64,000 nucleotides of DNA from CAYMUR01 sp964393615 (lineage in GTDB: Bacteria; Planctomycetota; Planctomycetia; Pirellulales; Pirellulaceae): assembly GCA_964393615.1 (NCBI GenBank), contig CAYMUR010000016.1, forward strand, positions 1 to 64,000. Reading direction: 5' to 3'. The notes under the pieces are model-generated. The model did no database searches, was not told the origin of the DNA, and saw only the letters and a list, made by a program, of their open reading frames with translations. Every line of letters begins with the position of its first letter. Position 1 is the first letter of the stretch. Position numbers and translations under genes: made by a program. Shown piece by piece: positions 45,763 to 54,942 of this stretch.

Positions 45763-46998
45763 ATGGCAATGAGAATGACCTGTCATTTGATAACATTACT
45801 TGGCCTGATGAGCTTCATTGGGTTGATTAGCTCAACCTCTCACGCGGCTATTTCAGACGACGTAGTCTACGGCCGATTCTACAATAACCAGTACCAACTT
45901 TATCGAAACGACGGAGCCACCATGCAGGAGTCGGTAGGCACCGGTTATCTTGCGGGTATTGATAGCGGAATCCTAGAGATGGTTGGTACGACCAATGGCG
46001 ACGTCATCGTAGCCCGACAGTACAACAATACGTTTGATTTATTCCGTTACGACGGGTCTACCTTGACGAAACAGAACACCAGCCCATCCAAAGGCATTGA
46101 TAGTGGTTTTCTGGGAATGGTCGCTACATCTGGTGGTGATGTCGTGGTTGGTCGCCGGTACAACAGTCAGTTTGATCTCTTGCACTATGATGTAGATCCC
46201 GGTTCTGGTAATTCAGGTTATCCTAATGTCACACAAAAGAACGGCAGCAGTCTCGCGGGCTTGGATGATGGTTTTCTGGGAATGGTGGCCTCTACCGATA
46301 ACCATGTTGTGGTAGCACGCCACTATGGTAATAAGTGGGATCTCCTGCGTTACAATGTCGATCCTGCCGCTAACAATGCAGGCTTTCCGAATGTCGTCGA
46401 AGCAAACCGTGGAACCGAACTGGCTGGGATGGACGATGGCTTTTTGGGGATGGTGGCGGCGACAGACGGCCATGTTGTCATGTCGAGGCATTATGGGGGA
46501 CAGTGGGACCTGCTCCGTTACGACGTTACAGCAGATCCGATCGTCGAAGCAAATCGCGGAACCAGCCTGGCCGGAATGGATGATGGTTTTCTTGACATGG
46601 TGACGACCAAATCTGGCGATGTCGTCATGGTCCGTCATTATAACGATGTCTGGGAGTTGCTACGTTATGATGTGACAGGAGCTTCTATCACGGAGGCTGC
46701 ACGCAGTCCTTCCGGGCGGGGCAGGGACAATGGATATCTCGGCGCGGTCGCACTGGGAAATGGAGATATTGTACTAGGTCGTCAAGGCGGAGCCAATCAA
46801 GTCGAATTGTTTTTGTATGATGGAGTGACACTTAACGAGAAGGCGAACAACCTGTCGTCCTTGCGTGGAGTTGACCATGGCTTTATCGGCATGACTGGTT
46901 TTTCGTTTATTCCGGAACCCACAACCATGTCTTTACTCGTCGGAGGTCTCGCAACGTTGCTCTTTGGGGCGCGGCGCAAGCATGTTGTGCGTGGTTGA
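45763..46998 (+). CDS. PEP-CTERM protein with seven propeller-like repeats (copy 1)
   Basis: The 411-residue protein has a signal peptide (ITLLGLMSFIGLISSTSHA) and ends in a PEP-CTERM signal, IPEPTTMSLLVGGLATLLFG, with a basic tail. Between them a unit of about 48 residues occurs seven times. Each has a segment like GDVVVGRRYNSQFDLLHYD and one like GLDDGFLGMVAS. The chain starts with the first type (VVYGRFYNNQYQLYRND) and ends with the second (GVDHGFIGMTGF). That order predicts a seven-bladed propeller whose last blade is closed by both termini. I do not recognise the repeat as a named family. It is followed 117 bases later by a paralogue. A surface or extracellular binding role is likely. 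Confidence 0.85.
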   Translation: MAMRMTCHLITLLGLMSFIGLISSTSHAAISDDVVYGRFYNNQYQLYRNDGATMQESVGTGYLAGIDSGILEMVGTTNGDVIVARQYNNTFDLFRYDGSTLTKQNTSPSKGIDSGFLGMVATSGGDVVVGRRYNSQFDLLHYDVDPGSGNSGYPNVTQKNGSSLAGLDDGFLGMVASTDNHVVVARHYGNKWDLLRYNVDPAANNAGFPNVVEANRGTELAGMDDGFLGMVAATDGHVVMSRHYGGQWDLLRYDVTADPIVEANRGTSLAGMDDGFLDMVTTKSGDVVMVRHYNDVWELLRYDVTGASITEAARSPSGRGRDNGYLGAVALGNGDIVLGRQGGANQVELFLYDGVTLNEKANNLSSLRGVDHGFIGMTGFSFIPEPTTMSLLVGGLATLLFGARRKHVVRG

Positions 46999-47115
46999 CA
47001 GCGGCCAACAAATACATGGTTTTAGGGCGGCATCTTGCCAACAAGAAGGACGTTGCGTAAAAGGATATACCTTATTTTCCCGTGAGGAGAGAAACGTTGT
47101 AACAGGTGCAAGAAT

Positions 47116-48843
47116 ATGATGATGGCAAAACCGGTGCTTTCTATTGCTATTTTGCTGATGGTCCAGTTAGGATTCTCTTGGTGTTCAATGCGAGCGGCCG
47201 TTATCGATGATGTGATCATCGGCCGCACCAATGAGGCCAACCGGTTTGAGCTCTTTCGTCACGATGGGACCACCATGCAGCAAGTGGCCGGACCCAACAG
47301 CCCGCTGGCAGGTATTGATAGTGGTATCTTGGGTATGGTCGGTACGCCAAGTGGTGCAGTAGTTGTGGTCCGTCAGTATAACACACGGTTCGATTTGCTA
47401 AGTTACAACGGAAGTACGTTAACCGAAACGAACCGGAGTGGCTTGGTGGGTCTGGATGACGGCTTGTTAGGTGTCATCGCCTCATCGAGTGGTGACGTTG
47501 TGGTTTCACGCCGCTACGATCCTGCACCTCCTCAGGTTCCAGGCTACGACGTGCTTCGTTACGACTTGGATCCAGGGCCCAGCCATTCAAGTTTTCCCAA
47601 CATTGCAGAAGTCAATCGAAGCGTATCCGGTATTGCCGGAATTGATGATGGCATCTTGGGGATGGTCACCTCTGGGAACGATCACATGGTGGTGGCTCGT
47701 CATTATGCTGGTGCCTTCGATCTGATTCGTTATGATCTGGATCCATCGACCGACAATCCAGGCTTTCCGAATATCGTGGAAGCAAATCGGTGTAACTTTA
47801 ATCAATGTGCTGGTATTGACGATGGCGTGTTGGGGGTTGTTGCTACTTCGGGGAACCATGTTGTGATGGCCAGGCATTATGACGGCGGTAACGGGCCTCA
47901 ATGGGACCTGCTTCGTTACGATGTCGCAGCGGATCCGATTGTGGAAACCAACCGAGGTACTGCCCTGGCTGGATTGGATGACGGTGTTTTGGGGATGGTA
48001 GCGACACGAGACGGCGATGTTGTGATGATCCGCCACTACGTCGATGGAAATAATGACAGGTGGGACATGATCCGCTACGATGTGACAGCAGATCCGATTG
48101 TAGAGCTAAACAGGCAGACGGCGGTCCAAAGCCTCGAAAATGGTTTTCTTGGTGTCGCGGCGCTTGGTAATGGTGGCTTTGCGATCGCAAGGCAAGGAAC
48201 CAGCGGAACGATTGATCTGTTTGGTTACGATGGGAAAACGCTGATCGAGACCGGTAACAATCTGACCGAGTCTGGCCGGCCTACGATAGGCAACGGCTTC
48301 ATCGGCATGACCGGATTTCCTTTTATTGCCCCTCCTCTGCCATGTAATTTTAATGGTATCGACGGCTGCGATCTGGCCGATCTCAATCTGATGTTCAGCC
48401 AAGGTGACTTGACAGACAATTCGACAAAGGTTCCGCCCACGGATGACATATTTGACCTCGTTGACAATAATACATTCAATAACATTATCGACAACGCAGA
48501 TGTCGATGCCTGGTTAGCCGGTGCCGCCACGGCCAACGCCTGGGGGACGCCTTACCGTCGCGGCGATACCGATCTTGATCGGGATGTTGACATTACTGAT
48601 TTTAATACGTTGGCAGTCAATTTTCGGCCTGTAGCAACGGCGACATCTCATTGGAACGGAAACTGGGATTTGGGGAACTTTGACGGAGATGGAGACATCG
48701 ACATCACTGACTTTAATTTTTTGGCTGCCAACTTTGCGGCAAGCGGCTATGGAGGGACGTCGGTGGTGGTTCCCGAACCAACGGCATTGTTGCTAGTTGG
48801 TTTGGGAGTTTGCGGTATTGTGGTAGCTGTCTATTATCGGTAA
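47116..48843 (+). CDS. PEP-CTERM protein with seven propeller-like repeats and dockerin-like module (copy 2)
   Basis: This 575-residue paralogue of the gene at 45763 has a signal peptide (SIAILLMVQLGFSWCSMRA) and the same seven-unit repeat, for instance MVVARHYAGAFDLIRYD with GIDDGILGMVTS. Some units carry small loop insertions (RHYDGGNGPQWDLLRYD). It differs by a C-terminal module of about 150 residues: CDLADLNLMFSQGDL, then dockerin-like calcium loops RGDTDLDRDVDITDFN and GNFDGDGDIDITDFN. It ends in a PEP-CTERM signal, VVPEPTALLLVGLGVCG. The module closely matches the tail of the YWTD protein at 2220. Three ATGs in a row (47116, 47119, 47122) leave the start uncertain by two residues. Confidence 0.87.
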   Translation: MMMAKPVLSIAILLMVQLGFSWCSMRAAVIDDVIIGRTNEANRFELFRHDGTTMQQVAGPNSPLAGIDSGILGMVGTPSGAVVVVRQYNTRFDLLSYNGSTLTETNRSGLVGLDDGLLGVIASSSGDVVVSRRYDPAPPQVPGYDVLRYDLDPGPSHSSFPNIAEVNRSVSGIAGIDDGILGMVTSGNDHMVVARHYAGAFDLIRYDLDPSTDNPGFPNIVEANRCNFNQCAGIDDGVLGVVATSGNHVVMARHYDGGNGPQWDLLRYDVAADPIVETNRGTALAGLDDGVLGMVATRDGDVVMIRHYVDGNNDRWDMIRYDVTADPIVELNRQTAVQSLENGFLGVAALGNGGFAIARQGTSGTIDLFGYDGKTLIETGNNLTESGRPTIGNGFIGMTGFPFIAPPLPCNFNGIDGCDLADLNLMFSQGDLTDNSTKVPPTDDIFDLVDNNTFNNIIDNADVDAWLAGAATANAWGTPYRRGDTDLDRDVDITDFNTLAVNFRPVATATSHWNGNWDLGNFDGDGDIDITDFNFLAANFAASGYGGTSVVVPEPTALLLVGLGVCGIVVAVYYR

Positions 48844-48993
48844 AGCCCCTGGAAATGAACTCCAGTCTTTCTCCGCACCAAGTCGAAGAGTGTGATGAGG
48901 AATGGGTCGAGCGGCACGATATTTTGAAGGCAGATAACACCGGAAATCGAGAACATCGCTTTTCTACGAGACAACAGCTGTTATGCTTTTAAC

Positions 48994-51906
48994 ATGACCG
49001 TTCTGATCATTTTTGTTGTGCTGACAGTTGTTTTCGTTGCTTGCCGAGCTCGATCCGCATGTGGATGCGGAGATGCTCTGCTCGGTAGGCCCCTGTTAAC
49101 GACGTGGCTTCTGGCCATTGCTTCAAGCGTAACGACCGGCACGGAACCCAATAAGAGCTGGAAAACAGCAACGTTTTTTGACTTCTGCCAAGGCACGTTA
49201 GGGGATGGAGGTGTGAACACCTACGTGGCTGCCGACGGCAGCGTACGTCTGATTAATCTCTGGGACTACAATAATGATGGTAATTTTGACCTGCCTGTAA
49301 GTTGTCCTCAGGACTACAACGAATCCGTTCCGCTTGCCATTTACTGGGCAGATGCGCAAGGGTTTTCATCAGATCGTTGTGCGTTACTACCGACTGCCGG
49401 AGCAATGGCGGTTCATGCCGCTGACCTGAATGAGGATGGTTACACCGATCTGGTCGTAGCAAACAACTTTGACGGAGAAAAAACCGATTTGAATTCGGTT
49501 ATCTATTGGAATAGCAAGCAAGGTTTTGACCCATCTCGGAATACTTTGCTACCGACGGTTGCTGCGCGGGCGATTGCGGTTGCTGACCTCAACGGTGACC
49601 GAGATCTGGATATCGTCCTGGTCAATCGTGGCAACGGTTATCATCAAGGCGACGATCGACTTCAAGAATCAACAATTTATTGGGGAGATAGAGGAGAGTA
49701 CTCGGCGGCAAGTAGCACTTCACTCAGGACCGTCTACGGAATCGATGTGGAAATTGCGGATGTCAACCAGGACCACTATCCGGATATTCTTTTTGCCAAC
49801 GAAGGCAACGGTAAGGACGACAGCGGTGCCATGATTTATCTTGGCAATGCCGACGGCAATTTTTCCGAACAACGCCGGATCGACCTGCCCGGCAGCAATA
49901 GCACGTCGATCATGGCCCACGATCTGAATGCGGATGGATTTGTGGACATCGTATTGACGAATCGCTCCGTGAAAAAAGTTGACATGTCGGACAGCGGCAC
50001 GGTGAAAGAGGCGCATGTCGTCCCCTCCACCATCTATTGGGGTTCATCACGTGGGTTCTCCGCTACAAATCGAATGGAACTACCGACTCTGGAGGCGATT
50101 CGGTCGGCAGCCGGTGACCTGGATGGGAACGGTTATCCGGATCTGGTCTTCGTGAGTGGGACCGGTGGTGTATCGTTCGTCTACTGGAATTCGGCCGAGG
50201 GATTCCAAGCCCACCGTCGTACGCAGCTTGTCACCGAACACTCTGCTTATGACTGTCAAATCGCAGATCTGAATAAGGACGGTTATTTGGATCTGGTCGT
50301 GGCGATTTTTGCACGTGCGGGAACCTGGAACTGCAAGTCACTCATTTTTTGGAACGGTCCTGACGGAATTACCGAAAAGCGACGGACGGAGCTGCCGACG
50401 ATGGGAGCCATGCGTATCGCACTGGCTGATCTGAATGCTGACGGGCAGCGTGACATTGTTTTTGCGAATAAGCGTTCCGGGATCATTGACGGTCAGAAAA
50501 CGAATTCTTACATCTATTGGGGCGCCACCAACGAGCGTTTTAGTCCGTCGAGGCGTCACATATTGCAAGCTACCTATGCAGACCAATACGTCAATGCGGA
50601 CTTTAATCACGATGGATTTAATGATCTCATGTTCGTGCAATTCGCAAGTCCATCAATATTCTATTGGGGTGGCGAGAAAGGCTTACAGCTTGAGAAAACG
50701 AAGCGGCCAGAGATTTTTGCATCCAATTCGGCACGGACGGCCGATTTCAACCGAGATGGTTATCTCGACCTGGTACTCGACTTACCCGGCTGTTTGCTCT
50801 ACGGGCAAAAAAATGGGTTTGACGAAGCCCATCGGTTCAACTTTGAATTACCCAGTGGACCCTGTCAGGTGAGCGTCGCAGATTGGAACAACGACGGTTG
50901 GATCGACGTTCAGTTTTCGCTGGACAGAATTGATCAAGTCCTCATTTGTTGGAACAGCCCACATGGTTTTGATCAGCAACAGCGATTGGTGTTGCCAGGC
51001 AAGTCTCCAGGTGCCGTGGAAACTGCTGATCTCAATGACGATGGCTATCTCGATCTGATTGTTGGTAATTACAGTGATCAGCACAAACCGGCTGGTTCTG
51101 GTGAAAAACTGGTGCTCAATCGCAATCCCCATACTGAGTCGACAATCTACTGGGGATCCGCGGACGGGTTTTTGTCTCAGCAACGTACCGAACTACCTAC
51201 GATTGGCGTGAATGATTGTACCGTTGCCGACTTTAATAACGATGGACATCTGGATCTCGCATTTACGAGTTATCACGGCGGCGTTCATCGGTTCTTTCCG
51301 ACGCGGATTTTTATCAACAGCAGTGCAGGATTTGATCCTCAGTCCTATGAGGAGATACCGTCCCAGTCAGGGTGTGGGTTGCTGGCTGGTGACTTTGATC
51401 GGGATGGCCACCAAGACCTCGCCATTACTAATCATTTGCAAAAAGGAGGAGATCATAGCGGAACTCATGTTTCTGTTTATTGGGGTAACGGCAAGCGGTT
51501 TTCCGAACAGCGTATGGCCAAGTTACCCGCCACGGGCCCCCATTTTCTTTCCTACGCTGATATCGGTGACATTTACCGTCGATCCAGCCGTTTCTCTTAT
51601 CTTTCCCCGCCGTTTGATGCCGGTAAGAATGCCAGGTTCCGACGGATTTCCTGGAACGCGGAGACGCCGCACCACACCGACATTGAATTTCAAATTCGCA
51701 CGGCGGAATCCACCGACCAGCTGGAATGGGCCTCTTGGCGGGGTCCGCATGGCGTTGGCAGTTATTTCCACTTCTCAGGTAGCGAATTGCTCGGAATTGC
51801 CAAAGCTCATCGGGCGATTCAATACAAGGCGACCTTGATTAGCCCCAACTCAACAAATACGCCTGTGTTGCGTTCCGTTTCACTGGACTACAGGCTCGGT
51901 AATTAG
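48994..51906 (+). CDS. Large FG-GAP/VCBS repeat protein
   Basis: The 970-residue protein begins with a hydrophobic export segment (MTVLIIFVVLTVVFVACRA). By my count it carries 14 FG-GAP/VCBS-type units with calcium loops D-x-N-x-D-G, such as AADLNEDGYTDLVVANN, VADLNGDRDLDIVL and TADFNRDGYLDLVL, alternating with IYWGSSRGFS-type strands. Fourteen units would make two seven-bladed, integrin-alpha-like propellers. The last 110 residues (SPPFDAGKNARFRRISWNAE; IQYKATLISPNSTNTPVLRS) look like a beta-sandwich. No PEP-CTERM or other anchor is visible, so it is probably secreted or retained by partners. It lies 150 bases after the paired propeller genes. Confidence 0.88.
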   Translation: MTVLIIFVVLTVVFVACRARSACGCGDALLGRPLLTTWLLAIASSVTTGTEPNKSWKTATFFDFCQGTLGDGGVNTYVAADGSVRLINLWDYNNDGNFDLPVSCPQDYNESVPLAIYWADAQGFSSDRCALLPTAGAMAVHAADLNEDGYTDLVVANNFDGEKTDLNSVIYWNSKQGFDPSRNTLLPTVAARAIAVADLNGDRDLDIVLVNRGNGYHQGDDRLQESTIYWGDRGEYSAASSTSLRTVYGIDVEIADVNQDHYPDILFANEGNGKDDSGAMIYLGNADGNFSEQRRIDLPGSNSTSIMAHDLNADGFVDIVLTNRSVKKVDMSDSGTVKEAHVVPSTIYWGSSRGFSATNRMELPTLEAIRSAAGDLDGNGYPDLVFVSGTGGVSFVYWNSAEGFQAHRRTQLVTEHSAYDCQIADLNKDGYLDLVVAIFARAGTWNCKSLIFWNGPDGITEKRRTELPTMGAMRIALADLNADGQRDIVFANKRSGIIDGQKTNSYIYWGATNERFSPSRRHILQATYADQYVNADFNHDGFNDLMFVQFASPSIFYWGGEKGLQLEKTKRPEIFASNSARTADFNRDGYLDLVLDLPGCLLYGQKNGFDEAHRFNFELPSGPCQVSVADWNNDGWIDVQFSLDRIDQVLICWNSPHGFDQQQRLVLPGKSPGAVETADLNDDGYLDLIVGNYSDQHKPAGSGEKLVLNRNPHTESTIYWGSADGFLSQQRTELPTIGVNDCTVADFNNDGHLDLAFTSYHGGVHRFFPTRIFINSSAGFDPQSYEEIPSQSGCGLLAGDFDRDGHQDLAITNHLQKGGDHSGTHVSVYWGNGKRFSEQRMAKLPATGPHFLSYADIGDIYRRSSRFSYLSPPFDAGKNARFRRISWNAETPHHTDIEFQIRTAESTDQLEWASWRGPHGVGSYFHFSGSELLGIAKAHRAIQYKATLISPNSTNTPVLRSVSLDYRLGN

Positions 51907-51947
51907 TGGCTAACGGTCTGTGGCCATGAGCACCCAGGGCGACAGAC

Positions 51948-52134
51948 AACCAACTACGGAACTTGCCAGCCAACACTCATCATGTGGGGGCAAGAAGACC
52001 AAATGATTCCCGCTACATACGCTCAAAGTTTTCCTGAATCAGTGACCATCAAGGTATTACCAGGATACGGGCACATGGTGCATCGGGAAGCATTCAGTGA
52101 CGTGAATCGGGCGATGGAACAACCCTGGCAGTGA
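51948..52134 (+). pseudogene. Truncated acoC copy (3' end only)
   Basis: Codons 321-370 of acoC are recognisable here from 51982 (WGQEDQMIPATYAQSFPESV) to the TGA at 52132-52134. Further upstream, to about 51948, homology continues but with indels that shift the frame. The N-terminal lipoyl domain and most of the hydrolase are missing. Of twelve codons that differ from acoC, I count ten amino-acid-changing and two silent, as expected without selection. It is a remnant, not a gene. Confidence 0.85.
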
Positions 52135-52205
52135 ATAGCTGTTAGGGATCCGACCGGCTGGCCAGCTGCAGCAGCTTCTTAAAATCATCTTGCCGAGTTG
52201 TACCA
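51948..52205 (+). repeat. Right copy of the acoC/TPR-gene junction repeat
   Basis: This is the direct-repeat partner of 37557-37813. Here the acoC part is a decayed fragment, while the minus-strand TPR gene end is intact. The two gene ends are seven bases apart, as they would have been in the ancestral convergent pair. Confidence 0.85.
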
Positions 52206-54790
52206 GCGAAACCTGGTGGGACCGATTGCACCCAGTGGAGGATTTCGCTCGCCCGAACGCGGTTTCCAAGGCGCAAGTGAGCCTTTGCCAAGTAATATTT
52301 TGACCGGTACCAGCGTTCTGTTTTAGGGCGACTGCGACGAGCAATTCCTCGCCACAGGTCAAGGGAAATTTCGACTTTTGTCTGGTCGGGGCTTTCTACC
52401 AGTAACAATGCATACGCTTCTTGCGTCGGAGCGTCTTGTGGGTGTTCCGCTGCCAACGCCGCGAGGCTTTCCAATGCCTCGGTTTGATGACCTAACTTGG
52501 CGAGTGACTCGGCCTGAATACGACTTGACCTTAGTCGCTGGGCAGGAGTGAGACCAGGGGATGACCCCAGTTGAAGTGTAGTTGTCGAGAGTAATAGAGC
52601 TGCCAGTTGTTGTTGCTGGTCGGCGCGATCCTTGGAAGAGATCAATTGGTGTAACTCGCTGATCACGATGTCTAAATCGATCGGTCTAAAGGTAGTCATT
52701 TCTCCTAGCGTGACGCTTGCCTTGTCAAATTGCTCGTCTTGTACGAGTAAAACGATCAGTAACCCTTGGGCTTGACCACGCCAGTCAGGATCTGCTTGCG
52801 GTGCCTCCCGCAAGGCCGCTTCCAAGATCTTTTTCGACTGTTGTGGCTCATTTGGCAAAAATCGCAGTTGCAATTGGGCGCTGGAGACAGCGGCGACCAA
52901 AGCGGCGCTGTTCCACCGTTCAGGTAATTCTTTTTCGGTTCCCAGGATTGTTTGTTCGAAATGCTGTACGGCAGCTAATGCGTCATCATGAGTGGGATCT
53001 CCTGCGCGTTCCTTTTCTTCCAGCCAGCGGTTCCAACAACGTCCCAGGGCGAGAAGTGCTTTGTTGGCCAAATTAGTATCAGCTGGAATCTCTCGATACA
53101 AATTTAATGCGCCGACAATATTGTCCTGATGTTCATATAGTTGTCCTAGCCACCAGCGAACCTTGTTGCCCGTGTCGGTCAGCGGCCAATGTATCAGATG
53201 TTCTTGGAGAAGGGCTGTATACTGCTTCACGTTTGCGGCGTCTTGCGTAGCAGCTTGGCTCGCCGCTCCACTGATTGCCAGCCAATGTGCCTGCGGAGCT
53301 TCGGGATGCTTTGGGTAGCGAATTGATGTTTTTCTCCACAACCGAATGGCACTGCTGAGTTCACCGTGATCGTGTTCAATACGTGCTGCGGTGAGTGCAA
53401 TTCGAAAAGCTCCTTCCAAATCGCCAATGGTATTTGCTTGCTCCGCTGCTTGGCAAAAGGTTTTTATCGCCTGTTCCCATTCGCGATTCACATAAAGTGT
53501 TTGTGCAGTTTGTATCATCAGGTCAAGATGATCGGAATGCGTGCCTTGGTGCGCCACACGAGCCACTAAGGCCCCACCACGATTACGCCACGCTGTACCG
53601 TGATCACGTGCTAAGGATTCCAGTGATACCGCAATCCGTTTCTGCCACATGGCTGTTTGCGTTTGATGGTCGATTGCTGCTTGCCAGGCGACCATCAGCA
53701 TTTCCAGAATTGCATAGTCCCAGTCTGCGGGTCGAGTTGTGTCGGTGGCGGATTTCGACAGTTGCAATGCTAATGGCAGGTTGTCAGCCGCAAGTGCCAA
53801 CCGGATTTGTTCAGCCTGGATGAGTAGCTGATGCTGAGTGTTGTCGGTGGCTGAAAGTAACGATGTGGCCAGCTGATTTGCTTGTTGCAAATGACCTAGC
53901 AACCGATAACAGATGATTTCAGTCAAGCGACTCCTCCAGACGATATCTTGCGTCAGAGACAATTGAGTGAGCGGTTGCAATTGCTGCAGACTTAAGGTGA
54001 TGTCACTAATTCGATCGGCACTTTCCGGTGCATAAGTTAATGCACGATTACGGTAGGCACGTGCCAGTTGAAAACGGATGTTTGTCTGCAGAGACCTAAG
54101 TTCCTGGCTAGAAAGACGGCTTGGATCATTGTGCGACTTACGCAAATCCTGAACGACATCGGTTGCCAGGGTTTCCAATTGTGTGATGGCCTGTCTTAAA
54201 GCTGTTCGTGTTTCATCCCAGTTCCGATTTTCAATGCTATTATTTTCGGTTGCCTGACGAGTCCATTCTCCTCGCGCCAGCCATACCAACGCTTGCTGTA
54301 CCCTTGCTACCAAGTAACGTGAATCATCCTCGTACTGGTGATTCCAGTCATCGATAACGGTTGTGGCAAGTTCCCAATCTGCTTCGCGTTTTGCTGGTTC
54401 AGAGTGCAGTGCGCGTTCGGCATAACATCGTGATAGTTCGGCGATCAGCAAAATGCGATTTCGATCGGTTAGGTTGCTAGCAGCCAGACGTTGTCGGCAG
54501 TAGCTTGACGCCAGTGAAAAAAGTCGCCGCTGCCGTAAACCATTCAAGAAAATGATTTCGTTAGTAGGGTTGGAGTTGGTTGCCCAAGTTCCACCGATCA
54601 CGACGGTCAATTGCGTTACGATCAGAATGACGATCAGCTTGCGCTTCAAAGAGGTTTGTTGGTCCCCTATGGCGCACCTGCTATTCAGCTGTTCCCACCA
54701 AGTGTGACCTATTTGTCGCACAGCAATCGTTCGAAAGCTTGTTGGTACCACTCCAAGAAGGGTCGTTAATAGACGTTCTAAGTCTTGCAT
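52142..54790 (-). CDS. Large TPR-type helical repeat protein, last gene of the ExbBD operon
   Basis: The ATG at 54790 gives 882 residues; a TTG at 54850 would add 20. A transmembrane or signal segment near residue 50-70 (KLIVILIVTQLTVVIGGTWA) is followed by about 800 residues of helical repeats of TPR type (LNLYREIPADTNLANKALLA; LGHQTEALESLAALAAEHPQ). It should lie mainly outside the cytoplasmic membrane. It is 93 bases after the second exbD and probably belongs to the same transcript, so it may be the envelope partner of the ExbB/ExbD motor. Its 3' end abuts the acoC remnant, and a second fragment of its 3' end lies next to the real acoC. Confidence 0.8.
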   Translation of the reverse strand: MQDLERLLTTLLGVVPTSFRTIAVRQIGHTWWEQLNSRCAIGDQQTSLKRKLIVILIVTQLTVVIGGTWATNSNPTNEIIFLNGLRQRRLFSLASSYCRQRLAASNLTDRNRILLIAELSRCYAERALHSEPAKREADWELATTVIDDWNHQYEDDSRYLVARVQQALVWLARGEWTRQATENNSIENRNWDETRTALRQAITQLETLATDVVQDLRKSHNDPSRLSSQELRSLQTNIRFQLARAYRNRALTYAPESADRISDITLSLQQLQPLTQLSLTQDIVWRSRLTEIICYRLLGHLQQANQLATSLLSATDNTQHQLLIQAEQIRLALAADNLPLALQLSKSATDTTRPADWDYAILEMLMVAWQAAIDHQTQTAMWQKRIAVSLESLARDHGTAWRNRGGALVARVAHQGTHSDHLDLMIQTAQTLYVNREWEQAIKTFCQAAEQANTIGDLEGAFRIALTAARIEHDHGELSSAIRLWRKTSIRYPKHPEAPQAHWLAISGAASQAATQDAANVKQYTALLQEHLIHWPLTDTGNKVRWWLGQLYEHQDNIVGALNLYREIPADTNLANKALLALGRCWNRWLEEKERAGDPTHDDALAAVQHFEQTILGTEKELPERWNSAALVAAVSSAQLQLRFLPNEPQQSKKILEAALREAPQADPDWRGQAQGLLIVLLVQDEQFDKASVTLGEMTTFRPIDLDIVISELHQLISSKDRADQQQQLAALLLSTTTLQLGSSPGLTPAQRLRSSRIQAESLAKLGHQTEALESLAALAAEHPQDAPTQEAYALLLVESPDQTKVEISLDLWRGIARRSRPKTERWYRSKYYLAKAHLRLGNRVRASEILHWVQSVPPGFAGTTRQDDFKKLLQLASRSDP

Positions 54791-54942
54791 GCTTCTGTTT
54801 TTGGACAACCAGATCGAGGCCACTACGGAGATGTAACACAGACGCAGCAAAGGTCAAATTGACGGTGGTCCTGTTAATCAGTTTCGAGGAACTCCATAAT
54901 AAGCTTTGGCTTGATGAAACCCAAACCCCTTTTCACCGTGGT

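Noticed and set aside
37814..51947. Classical integrative element or prophage
   Set aside because: No integrase, transposase, tRNA target or phage structural gene is visible; the flanking repeats are parts of protein-coding gene ends.
52057..52362. Minus-strand reading frames at 37667-37939 and 52057-52362 that resemble each other
   Set aside because: They are antisense shadows of the duplicated acoC/TPR junction; their similarity only reflects the DNA repeat.
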